Source: Aquimarina algicola (lineage in GTDB: Bacteria > Bacteroidota > Bacteroidia > Flavobacteriales > Flavobacteriaceae). Taken from it: a stretch of 64,000 bases of DNA. The notes beneath the pieces were generated by a model. That model worked only from the letters and a program-made list of their open reading frames with translations, was not told the origin of the DNA and ran no database searches. The stretch is taken from positions 806,001-870,000 of the forward strand of contig NZ_VFWZ01000002.1 of the NCBI RefSeq assembly GCF_006443095.1, written 5' to 3'. The translations under genes and the position numbers were made by a program. Below are positions 28,903 to 36,607 of the stretch, in pieces. Position 1 is the stretch's first letter. Each line of letters begins with the position of its first letter.

Positions 28903-29238
28903 ATGAATTACGCTATTAAAAGTAGAATTTGGATAGAATCAGAACAGGGCATGTTTTTAGGAGAAGGAAGAGTAAAGCTACTCAAAGCTATTGCTCAGAC
29001 CGGTTCTTTACGTAAGGCTGCCAGCGCCTTACAAATGTCTTATAAAAAAGCATGGAATCTCCTAGATAGTATGAATAAAACCACCAAAGAACCACTTGTT
29101 ATCACAACGACAGGAGGAAAAGGTGGTGGTGGAGCTCATCTTACTCCATATGGAGAAAAAGTCATCATATCATTTGATCGTATTAATCAAAAATGTTGGG
29201 AGTTTCTCGACAAAGAACTACAAAATCTTTCGCTATAA
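28903..29238 (+). CDS. ModE-like winged-helix regulator lacking the molybdate-binding domain
   Basis: The 111-residue protein equals the N-terminal DNA-binding half of ModE. It shows LGEGRVKLLKAIAQTGSLR, then KAASALQMSYKKAWNLLDSMN, then the wing region ITTTGGKGGGGAHLTPYG. Full ModE has two further MopI/TOBE domains that sense molybdate; these are absent here. Either this short form senses nothing itself or it works with a separate molybdate-binding protein. It heads the cofactor operon, 18 bp before mobA, so it probably regulates that operon. Short LysR-like ModE homologs of this length are common in bacteria. Confidence 0.85.
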   Translation: MNYAIKSRIWIESEQGMFLGEGRVKLLKAIAQTGSLRKAASALQMSYKKAWNLLDSMNKTTKEPLVITTTGGKGGGGAHLTPYGEKVIISFDRINQKCWEFLDKELQNLSL

Positions 29239-29256
29239 TAGATTTGCCGCGATATT

Positions 29257-29841
29257 ATGAATGATAAAAAGAACATAACCGGTATTATTCTAGCAGGAGG
29301 TAAAAGCTCACGAATGGGTACAGACAAAGGTTTGGTTCTATTTAATAAAAAGCCTTTTGTACATCATATAATCAAAGCCATGACCCCTTTGGTAGATTCA
29401 ATACTTATTGTGAGCAATAATATGGCTTATGACACTTTTGGACATACGCGAATAGAAGATCTGGTCAAAAACTCCGGTCCTGTAGCAGGTTTGTATACCG
29501 GCCTTTCATATTCTAAAACAAGTGATAATCTGGTATTAAGTTGTGATGTCCCTTTTATTACAACACATCTTCTAAGACAACTACTATCGCACAAAGAAGA
29601 AGGATACGACATCATTCAATTTAGCGCAAGCAGAAAAACCATTCCCCTTGTTGCTATATATCAAAAACATTGTGCTACGATGTGCGAAAAACTATTACAG
29701 CAAAGAGAACTACGTTTACGTAAACTTGTTTCCTCTGTAAAAACAAAAACTATTGCTTTACAAGAAGAAGAGTACAATATAGTTGCCAATATAAATACTA
29801 TGAAAGATTTTAAAACTATTATTTATGCAACACACGATTAA
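29257..29841 (+). CDS. mobA: Molybdenum cofactor guanylyltransferase MobA
   Basis: MobA joins GMP from GTP to Mo-molybdopterin to give the guanine dinucleotide cofactor. The 194-residue protein has the nucleotidyltransferase signature LAGGKSSRMGTDKG near the N-terminus. The conserved SCDVPFI region, whose Asp binds the metal, is at about residues 92-98, and a VANINT segment lies near the C-terminus (cf. NxNTP in the family). Its presence implies that the cell uses MGD-type molybdoenzymes, none of which lie in the window. The 3' end overlaps moaD by 17 bp, indicating translational coupling. Confidence 0.92.
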   Translation: MNDKKNITGIILAGGKSSRMGTDKGLVLFNKKPFVHHIIKAMTPLVDSILIVSNNMAYDTFGHTRIEDLVKNSGPVAGLYTGLSYSKTSDNLVLSCDVPFITTHLLRQLLSHKEEGYDIIQFSASRKTIPLVAIYQKHCATMCEKLLQQRELRLRKLVSSVKTKTIALQEEEYNIVANINTMKDFKTIIYATHD

Positions 29842-30061
29842 ATACTTTGGAATGCTAGTAGAAGCGACTAGTAAAAATGAGGAGCAGTTACAAACTGAAA
29901 TTTGTTCTGTTGCGCAATTAATACAACAACTTGAACATCGCTATCCAAAGCTCAACGAGAAAAATTTTAAAGTTGCTATTGACCAACAATTAGTAGATAA
30001 CGATTTTATAATAAAAGATAGAGCAGAAATCGCACTGCTCCCTCCTTTTGCAGGAGGATAA
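29825..30061 (+). CDS. moaD: Molybdopterin synthase small subunit MoaD
   Basis: The 78-residue ubiquitin-like protein ends in the required Gly-Gly (LLPPFAGG). The C-terminal glycine is adenylylated by a MoeB-type enzyme and then turned into a thiocarboxylate, the sulfur donor for the dithiolene of molybdopterin. The N-terminal IKYFGMLVEAT matches the family's first strand. It overlaps mobA and is followed by the moeB-like gene, its activating enzyme. Length is typical (~80 residues). Confidence 0.93.
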   Translation: MQHTIKYFGMLVEATSKNEEQLQTEICSVAQLIQQLEHRYPKLNEKNFKVAIDQQLVDNDFIIKDRAEIALLPPFAGG

Positions 30062-30077
30062 ACCAAATTTGTATCAT

Positions 30078-31181
30078 ATGAACACTTTTAATTCTAGATA
30101 CCATAGACAGATCATCCTTGAAGAAATAGGAATTACCGGTCAAAATAAAATTAATAATGCAAAAGTACTTGTCATAGGTGCAGGAGGACTAGGCTGTCCG
30201 ATATTACAATATCTTACTGCAGCAGGTGTAGGCACTTTGGGAATTATAGATTTTGATACTGTAGATATTTCGAATTTACATAGACAAATCTTATATGGTA
30301 CCAGTACTTTGGGGAAAAATAAAGCAGTAGCAGCCAAAGAACGACTAGAAGATCTCAATCCTGATATTACGATTATTGCATACCCCGAACAACTTACGAC
30401 CAAAAATGCAATTTCAATCTTTGAAAATTACGATATTATTGTTGATGGAAGTGATAATTTCTCTACAAGATATCTAGTTAATGATGCAAGCATTATTACA
30501 GGTAAACCTCTGGTATATGGGGCAATTTTTAAATTTGAAGGACAAGTCTCTGTATTCAATTATCAAAACGGTCCATCGTACAGATGTCTTTTCCCCGAAC
30601 CCCCAAAAGCAGGCAGCGTACCAAACTGTTCAGAAATTGGTGTACTTGGTGTTTTACCCGGTATTATCGGAAGCATGCAGGCAAACGAAACACTAAAAAT
30701 TATTCTAGGTTTAGGTAATGTACTTAGCAACCAATTATTTATGTATGATTGCTTAGCAGGTACTTCTTCATCATTCACCACAACTCGAGTAGAGAAAGAA
30801 ATTGAAAACGTAAAAGCCTCTGCTGCATATTTTGAAACTATAGATTATGACTTCTTCTGTGGGGTTTCTCATGTATCAGAAATTACTGCAGAAATGGCTT
30901 TTCAAAAAGAAAATGTTCAATTTATCGATGTCCGCGAAGCTCATGAGCAACCTAAAATTGATATTTTGAACCCTATATATATTCCATTAGGTACATTACA
31001 GGAACAACTTACATCTATTGAGACTAACAGCGCAATAATTGTCTTTTGCCAATCGGGCATCAGGAGCAAAAAGGCAGTAGAAATTTTACAATCAAACGGA
31101 TTTAAAAATGTATCTCATGTAATAGGAGGGGCTAATGCTTTGGCAATAAGCATGACAAACCTTAAGACCAATGAGATATAA
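30078..31181 (+). CDS. moeB: MoeB/ThiF-type adenylyltransferase with C-terminal rhodanese domain
   Basis: The 367-residue protein is likely to activate MoaD and supply its sulfur. The E1-like domain (about 1-245) has RYHRQIILEEIG, the nucleotide loop GAGGLGCPILQYL, DFDTVDISNLHRQ, and the conserved Cys in VPNCSEIGVLG. The rhodanese domain (about 265-365) has its active Cys in FCQSGIRS. The classical zinc-binding CxxC pairs of E. coli MoeB are incomplete: the first reads SYRC, and no second pair is seen. A TTG at 30048 could extend the frame into moaD, but ATG 30078 gives the usual N-terminus. The E1-rhodanese fusion is a known form in which sulfur is passed within one protein. Confidence 0.9.
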   Translation: MNTFNSRYHRQIILEEIGITGQNKINNAKVLVIGAGGLGCPILQYLTAAGVGTLGIIDFDTVDISNLHRQILYGTSTLGKNKAVAAKERLEDLNPDITIIAYPEQLTTKNAISIFENYDIIVDGSDNFSTRYLVNDASIITGKPLVYGAIFKFEGQVSVFNYQNGPSYRCLFPEPPKAGSVPNCSEIGVLGVLPGIIGSMQANETLKIILGLGNVLSNQLFMYDCLAGTSSSFTTTRVEKEIENVKASAAYFETIDYDFFCGVSHVSEITAEMAFQKENVQFIDVREAHEQPKIDILNPIYIPLGTLQEQLTSIETNSAIIVFCQSGIRSKKAVEILQSNGFKNVSHVIGGANALAISMTNLKTNEI

Positions 31182-31191
31182 CATAATATTT

Positions 31192-31635
31192 ATGGAAACA
31201 AAAAAACCAAAAAATGTTTTTAAACAAGGTGCAATTACATCAGAATTTATTGGTAATTCTATAGCAAAGCACCAAAGCAAAACCAATATTGGGGCGCATA
31301 ATATATTCCTCGGGCAAGTACGAGCAGATAATATCGATGATAAAATAGTGACCGCTATAGAGTATACTGCTTATGAAGAAATGGCAAATCAAAAATTTCA
31401 TGAAATACGAGAAGCTACTTTTTCTAAATTTGACCTAACATGCATGCATATATATCATAGTCTGGGAAAAGTAAATGCCGGAGAAATATGTCTATTCGTT
31501 TTTGTCTCTTCTCCTAGAAGAAAAGTAGTTTTTGAAGCGCTGGAATATGTTGTTGAGGCTATAAAAGCTGATGTTCCTGTATTTGGAAAAGAGATTTTTG
31601 AAGATCAAACACATCAATGGAAACAAAACACATAG
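31192..31635 (+). CDS. moaE: Molybdopterin synthase catalytic subunit MoaE
   Basis: MoaE binds MoaD thiocarboxylate and converts precursor Z (cPMP) to molybdopterin. The 147-residue product shows FLGQVRAD, an AIEYTAYEEMA motif, the SPRRKVVFEALEYVVEAIKADVPVFGKE core, and a C-terminal HQWKQN. The Lys in AIKADVP matches catalytic Lys119 of E. coli. The Lys126 position is shifted by one (FGKE in place of WKRE), a variant I believe is common in this family of bacteria. I chose ATG 31192 over an upstream start at 31171 that overlaps the previous gene. It lies 10 bp after the moeB-like gene. Confidence 0.93.
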   Translation: METKKPKNVFKQGAITSEFIGNSIAKHQSKTNIGAHNIFLGQVRADNIDDKIVTAIEYTAYEEMANQKFHEIREATFSKFDLTCMHIYHSLGKVNAGEICLFVFVSSPRRKVVFEALEYVVEAIKADVPVFGKEIFEDQTHQWKQNT

Positions 31636-31651
31636 TCCCAAAATTGACAAT

Positions 31652-32563
31652 ATGGTAGACATAACACACAAAACCAACACATTAAGAACAGCTACAGCGC
31701 AGGCAATTGTAAGAGTAAGTTCGCAGAAAACCATAGAAGCAATACAAAAAGGTACAGTACCCAAAGGAGATGTGTTTGCCATGAGTAAAGCTGCCGGATT
31801 ACTAGGCGTAAAAAAAACTGCTGACCTTTTACCGGATTGCCATCCATTGCCCATAGAATATACCGGTATTGATTATGACATTAATGATTTGGAAATTAAA
31901 ATTACTATTACGGTAAAAACGATTTACAAAACCGGTGTTGAGGTAGAAGCTATGCATGGAGCCAGTATCGTAGCACTCAATATGTATGATATGCTAAAAC
32001 CTATTGATAAAGGTATAGAAATTCATCAAATCAAGTTATTGCATAAAAAGGGAGGAAAATCTGATTATAGAGATAAATTTAGGGATGATCTTAAAGCTGC
32101 TGTGATCGTATGTTCCGATACCATATCTGCAGGTCAAAAAGAAGATAAAGCCGGTAAAGCTATTATAGAAAAGCTTGAAACATGTTCTGTAGAGGTATTA
32201 GATTACATCATTATACCGGACGAAGCAGAAATCATACAAAACAAAGCAAAACATTATCAGGAACAAGGTGCTGATCTTATTATTTATACTGGAGGCACAG
32301 GCTTATCTAAACGAGATGTTACCCCAGAAGCACTGCGACCAATCATAGATAGGTCTATCCCCGGTATAGAAGAAGCAATACGTAAATATGGACAAGATAG
32401 AATGCCCTACGCCATGCTATCCAGAAGTATCGCAGGAACATTGAAAAATACCTTGGTATTAGCATTACCAGGATCTACCAATGGAGCAAAAGAATCTATG
32501 GATGCCATCTTTCCTGAAGTATTACATGTTTTTAGAATTCTAAAAGGAGCAAGACATGACTAA
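31652..32563 (+). CDS. moaCB: Bifunctional cPMP synthase / molybdopterin adenylyltransferase MoaC-MoaB fusion
   Basis: The 303-residue fusion starts MVDITHK. The MoaC domain (about 1-155) has the conserved LLPDCHPLPI and MHGASIVALNMYDM motifs and acts with MoaA to form cyclic pyranopterin monophosphate. The MoaB/MogA-type domain (about 160-303) has YTGGTGLSKRDVTPEA and ALPGSTNGAKESM and adenylylates molybdopterin for MoeA. Fused moaCB is known in Bacteroidota and some other groups. A longer frame begins at 31571 inside moaE, but the N-terminus at ATG 31652 matches free-standing MoaC. Its last 8 bp overlap moaA. Confidence 0.93.
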   Translation: MVDITHKTNTLRTATAQAIVRVSSQKTIEAIQKGTVPKGDVFAMSKAAGLLGVKKTADLLPDCHPLPIEYTGIDYDINDLEIKITITVKTIYKTGVEVEAMHGASIVALNMYDMLKPIDKGIEIHQIKLLHKKGGKSDYRDKFRDDLKAAVIVCSDTISAGQKEDKAGKAIIEKLETCSVEVLDYIIIPDEAEIIQNKAKHYQEQGADLIIYTGGTGLSKRDVTPEALRPIIDRSIPGIEEAIRKYGQDRMPYAMLSRSIAGTLKNTLVLALPGSTNGAKESMDAIFPEVLHVFRILKGARHD

Positions 32564-33608
32564 AAAAAGTACAAACACAGATGAAACAAAGCAAACGCAT
32601 ATCGATGGTAATCAAAATGTTATTACAGATACCTTTGGAAGAAAACATAATTACCTCAGAATCTCGTTGACCGAAAGGTGTAATCTAAGGTGTACCTATT
32701 GCATGCCAGAAGATGGTGTACAATTATCGCCAAAGTCTCATATCATGACCTATGAAGAAATCTATACGATTGCTAAAGCTTTTGTTGAGCTAGGTGTTGA
32801 CAAAATACGATTGACAGGAGGAGAACCCTTAGTACGTAAAGATGTAGGCCTGATTATGGAAAAATTAGCCTCTCTACCCATAACATTAACAATGACTACA
32901 AATGGTGTAATCGTAGACAGGTTTATCGATCAATTCAAAAAATGCGGTATTACAAGCCTCAATGTAAGTCTTGACTCTTTGGATGCTACAAAAAACAAAG
33001 GTATAACCCGAAGATCTTATTTTGAAAAAGTATATCAAAACATTCTTTTATTAGTAAAAGAAGGCTTTCATGTAAAAGTAAACTGCGTTTTGATGAAGGG
33101 GTTTAATGACGATGAAATTATTGATTTTATTAAACTTAGTAAAGACAATCCTATTCATGTACGATTTATAGAATTTATGCCTTTTGATGGAAATCGCTGG
33201 AATATAGATCAAATGGTTTCCTTACAGGAAATTCTAGCCGAGGTACACTCTAATTATAGCAACGAAGAAATCATTAAATGTGCAGATGCGCCAAACGACA
33301 CTACCAAAACATATCAAATTAAAGGGTATCAAGGTACTTTTGCAATCATAAGCTCTGTGACCAATCCGTTTTGTGATGGTTGTAACAGAATACGGTTGAC
33401 TGCTAACGGACATATAAAAAACTGTCTTTTTTCAACTAAAGAATCCGATCTATTAAACCCACTTCGAAAAGGTGAATCCATTATCCCGGTTGTTCAAAAT
33501 GCTATAAAGACGAAATTGAAAATACGAAATGGTATGGACACTCTAGAAAAATTTAATCAAACAGATAAACATACAAATAATAGAAGCATGATCACCATAG
33601 GGGGATAA
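32556..33608 (+). CDS. moaA: GTP 3',8-cyclase MoaA (radical SAM)
   Basis: MoaA starts the cofactor pathway by rearranging GTP. The 350-residue protein has the radical SAM cluster motif CNLRCTYCM at about residues 46-54, the GGEPLVRKD SAM-binding loop, and LTMTTNG. The C-terminal second [4Fe-4S] motif is CDGCNRIRLTANGHIKNCLF. It ends in Gly-Gly (TIGG), which the family needs for activity. A hydrophilic 25-residue extension precedes FGRKHNYLRISLTERC. It is the last gene of the cofactor operon and converges with the 33614 gene, 5 bp apart. Confidence 0.95.
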   Translation: MTKKSTNTDETKQTHIDGNQNVITDTFGRKHNYLRISLTERCNLRCTYCMPEDGVQLSPKSHIMTYEEIYTIAKAFVELGVDKIRLTGGEPLVRKDVGLIMEKLASLPITLTMTTNGVIVDRFIDQFKKCGITSLNVSLDSLDATKNKGITRRSYFEKVYQNILLLVKEGFHVKVNCVLMKGFNDDEIIDFIKLSKDNPIHVRFIEFMPFDGNRWNIDQMVSLQEILAEVHSNYSNEEIIKCADAPNDTTKTYQIKGYQGTFAIISSVTNPFCDGCNRIRLTANGHIKNCLFSTKESDLLNPLRKGESIIPVVQNAIKTKLKIRNGMDTLEKFNQTDKHTNNRSMITIGG

Positions 33609-33613
33609 TCGAA

Positions 33614-34579
33614 TCATTTAATCATGCATACAGAGTTGATATTACCCTGAAAGTCATATTCTTTGACAGGGTTATCAGGATCAACGATCCAATTGCCATC
33701 TACAATAAATTTATAATGGTGCTTACCTCCTGAAAGCGTAGTTGTATAACGCCATCCTGTTTTAGTTTTGGTCATTCTATACTGGTCTTCTGACCAATGA
33801 TTAAATGATCCTGAAAGAATTACTTTTCTAGCCTCTAAATAGCCGTTTAATATAAATTCTTTGGATGCCCTTATATCAATTACAGAATTGTGCCCAAAAA
33901 ATTCATTGTCTACCTTCCTGGGATTGTCAGGATCTATAATCCATTTTCCATCTACAATAAATTTATATTCGTACTCCCCGGGTTTGATACGTAACTTCAA
34001 TTCCCAGCAATCATTTGTTTTATTCATTTTAAATGAATGCTCGTCCCATTTATTAAAGCTTCCGCTAAGTATTACTTTTTTTGCATTTTTATATCCATTG
34101 AGTGTGAAGGTCACATTACCATTACCATCGGGATAAGCCGTATACATTTTTAAGTTATATGTTTCTAACCTAAAACCATTTTTTTTAGCTCTTGTAATAT
34201 TTTCATCATTCCATGAAGGTTCTGCCCAATAGGAATTGTTAATTACAAACTTAAACTCCCAGGAAAACGCATCGGTAAAATCACTTAATTTTTTTCTCAA
34301 CTCGAATCGATTTTCATCAATTCTTCTCATTTTCCACTTTTTCTTAGACCAATTATTAAATTCTCCTGCAACTACCACATTTTCTATATCAAGGTCTTCA
34401 AAATCAAAGGTTCTACCCCTTCCATCAGAGGTAGCTTTCTGATATTCTCTTTTATCAAAAACAAATACTAAATCTTCTCCTTCTATTTTATATCCTTTAA
34501 AAGGAATGGTTTGGGCATAAGAGGAAAACCCGGCAATAGCCAGAATAAAATAAATATGGTATACTATAATTTGCTTCAC
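33614..34579 (-). CDS. Secreted protein with three AMPK/CBM48-like glycogen-binding domains
   Basis: The 321-residue protein has a signal peptide (FAGFSSYAQ-like end, residues about 1-22). Three tandem domains of the CBM48/AMPK-beta glycogen-binding type carry VVAGEFNNWSKK, VILSGSFNKWDEH and VILSGSFNHWSED, each followed by YEYKFIVDG(K/N)WI(I/V)DPDNP in repeats two and three. These domains bind alpha-glucans; no catalytic domain is present. The start codon is GTG at 34577-34579, overlapping by one base the TAG stop of the upstream aspartyl-protease gene. The two are therefore translationally coupled. Export to periplasm or surface is inferred from the signal peptide. Confidence 0.8.
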   Translation of the reverse strand: MKQIIVYHIYFILAIAGFSSYAQTIPFKGYKIEGEDLVFVFDKREYQKATSDGRGRTFDFEDLDIENVVVAGEFNNWSKKKWKMRRIDENRFELRKKLSDFTDAFSWEFKFVINNSYWAEPSWNDENITRAKKNGFRLETYNLKMYTAYPDGNGNVTFTLNGYKNAKKVILSGSFNKWDEHSFKMNKTNDCWELKLRIKPGEYEYKFIVDGKWIIDPDNPRKVDNEFFGHNSVIDIRASKEFILNGYLEARKVILSGSFNHWSEDQYRMTKTKTGWRYTTTLSGGKHHYKFIVDGNWIVDPDNPVKEYDFQGNINSVCMIK

Positions 34580-35565
34580 TATCGTATTATAGGAGAACTT
34601 ACAAAGTAAAGCTTTTCTTTTTGATAATTGATAATTGTTCTTTTTTGTTGAAAAAATTCATATCCCAAAACACCATCAAGATCAGTCCCAAAAGCTTCAT
34701 TCATTTTGTTCAAATTAGTAAGTACTGTATTCATTGGTCCAAAATAAACCGTTTTACTTAACTTAACTTTAAACAATTTTCCTGCCATAACTTCAATCTT
34801 GTTGTCACTGGCTCCTGATAATAGTAATCTTCTTTTAGGATAAAAATGTTTTAATGCTTTTTTTCCTATTCTTTTATTGATTTGATTAAACTCTGCCGCA
34901 CTATCTAAACCAAATCTCACTTTTTGATCTCCGACAAAACCATCAAGAACGATAGTATGGTTTTTTAGATTAAAATGTATACTATCTGTAATGGTTTCTG
35001 CATATACATTAGGATTCAGTTTATCTCCTTTTCGGTTGACTTTGCTAAGTGTTATTTGATTAAGGTGCATATCAACAAAAACCTCATAATCCTTCAATAT
35101 ATTATATCCAATAATACCTAGTAAATGTATTTTTTTTGCTTTTTCGATATGTGATAGATTAACGACATCAGAAGTTTTATTCTTCAAATTAAAATTCTGT
35201 AATACAAAATCTTGTATTTTTTGCTCAAAAGTGTCATCAATGACTTCTAGAACGCCTGAAGATTTCTTTTTTCTGGAGATAAAAGGATTTTTTACGGGAA
35301 AATGCATTTCGTTCAGTAATAGCGTCTCAGAACCTGTGTCTATAATAAAATTTCCTTTTTTATTAAGTAGTTCTGCCTCTACTACAATAAGCCTATCAAC
35401 AAGCTTAAAAGGGATTCTTGCTGTATATTCATTTAATATTTCTGCCTTAGAAAATACAAGTTCTCCTCTTGGAGAAAAAAACTTAGGCACGTTTTCATCC
35501 GCTATAGCATATTGACTACAGATCAAATAAAAAACCATGCCTAATAGAATCTTGCGCATACCCAT
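34579..35565 (-). CDS. Secreted retropepsin-like aspartyl protease
   Basis: The 328-residue protein begins with a signal peptide (ILLGMVFYLICSQYAIA). It contains two aspartyl-protease half motifs: IIDTGSETLLLN at about residues 115-126 and FGLDSAAEFNQI about 100 residues later. The first has the full DTGS. The second has DSA in place of DTG, a weakened site. An HLLGIIGYNILKD flap-like segment and GVLGYEFFQQKR near the end are typical of flavobacterial retropepsin-like proteins. Substrates are unknown. It is coupled by a 1-bp overlap to the glucan-binding protein gene, which suggests joint action in the envelope. Confidence 0.75.
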   Translation of the reverse strand: MGMRKILLGMVFYLICSQYAIADENVPKFFSPRGELVFSKAEILNEYTARIPFKLVDRLIVVEAELLNKKGNFIIDTGSETLLLNEMHFPVKNPFISRKKKSSGVLEVIDDTFEQKIQDFVLQNFNLKNKTSDVVNLSHIEKAKKIHLLGIIGYNILKDYEVFVDMHLNQITLSKVNRKGDKLNPNVYAETITDSIHFNLKNHTIVLDGFVGDQKVRFGLDSAAEFNQINKRIGKKALKHFYPKRRLLLSGASDNKIEVMAGKLFKVKLSKTVYFGPMNTVLTNLNKMNEAFGTDLDGVLGYEFFQQKRTIINYQKEKLYFVSSPIIR

Positions 35566-35679
35566 AAGACAAAAACACTATTGATTTGTTACACTTTTTT
35601 AAAACTTTATTTTATCAATAAAATCACCAAGCAAAACTCGTAACCTATTTCTAGTCAAAACAATACTGATATAGTAATC

Positions 35680-35723
35680 ATGACAAATATCATAGTTTTA
35701 CTATCATAACTCCTCTACTTTTA
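35680..35723 (+). promoter_or_regulatory. Crp/Fnr-like box and promoter for usp-cls-patatin
   Basis: Palindrome ATGACAAATATCAT at 35680-35693, then 22 bp, then -7 element TACTTTTA at 35716-35723. The palindrome centre would sit near -41.5 from the start of transcription, a class II activator position. The same arrangement recurs at six other promoters in the window. Confidence 0.7.
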
Positions 35724-35747
35724 TTTGATATAAAACGCGATCAAAAA

Positions 35748-36584
35748 ATGAAAAATATTCTACTTCCAACAGATTTTTCTGATAATGCTCAAAACGCAAT
35801 TGACTATGCGATGCAATTTTATAAAAATGAGAGCTGTACCTTTTATATTCTAAATGTACAAAAAGTATCTAATTATACTACCGATGATTTGATGGTTGCT
35901 CCTGCAAATCAATCTATTCACGAGGCTGTAATTAGCGATGTAAAGAAAAAACTTGACCATATTGCCCAAAAACTAAAGGATACTTATAAAGATGAAGAAT
36001 ATTATTTTCAAACCATCACTGATTATGATGTGTTTACAGATGCAATCAAACAAGCAATAAAAACGTACCATATCGATCTGATCATCATGGGGACCAACGG
36101 TGCTACAAATGCTATCGAAGTTGTTTTTGGGAGTAATACCCTTAATGTAATCAGAAAAATTGATTGTCCCCTAATCGCTATTCCACAAGGGTATAAATAT
36201 ACTTCCCCAAAAAGTATTCTATATGTAATTGATTACGGAGATCATTTTAATGACCATAATATCGAACCTCTTGTAGACACAATAACAAAGCATAAATCTT
36301 CTCTACGTATTCTCAAAATAAGAGAAGATGACACTGTTACGGTAGCAGATTTTGATGATAAAAAAGAAATGAAGAATTTTTTTAAAGACATCAATCATAC
36401 ATTTCACTCTATTGTTAATGTTCCTACTGCTCTTGCCATCAATAGTTTTGTGCAAATTATGGATATAGATATGACGGCTCTATTTATACAAAGAGAAACA
36501 TTCTTGGAGCGTTTTTTTAAAGGGTCTGAGACTTCCAAAATAAGCTATGGCACAAAGGTGCCTCTTTTAATTATGCATAATTAA
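35748..36584 (+). CDS. Universal stress protein, two-domain
   Basis: The 278-residue protein has tandem Usp folds. The first (1-145) begins KNILLPTDFSDNAQNAIDYAM and contains the ATP-binding motif MGTNGATNAIEVVFGSNTLNVI with a C-terminal CPLIAIPQ. The second (about 150-278) is divergent and lacks the glycine motif. Usp proteins bind ATP and aid survival in starvation, low oxygen or redox stress. It is the first gene of a probable operon with cardiolipin synthase (23 bp) and patatin (11 bp). It has the Crp/Fnr-like promoter described at 35680. Five two-domain relatives and one short one lie at 45334-50509. Confidence 0.88.
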   Translation: MKNILLPTDFSDNAQNAIDYAMQFYKNESCTFYILNVQKVSNYTTDDLMVAPANQSIHEAVISDVKKKLDHIAQKLKDTYKDEEYYFQTITDYDVFTDAIKQAIKTYHIDLIIMGTNGATNAIEVVFGSNTLNVIRKIDCPLIAIPQGYKYTSPKSILYVIDYGDHFNDHNIEPLVDTITKHKSSLRILKIREDDTVTVADFDDKKEMKNFFKDINHTFHSIVNVPTALAINSFVQIMDIDMTALFIQRETFLERFFKGSETSKISYGTKVPLLIMHN

Positions 36585-36607
36585 TTGAACTAAATATAAA
36601 GTAATAG

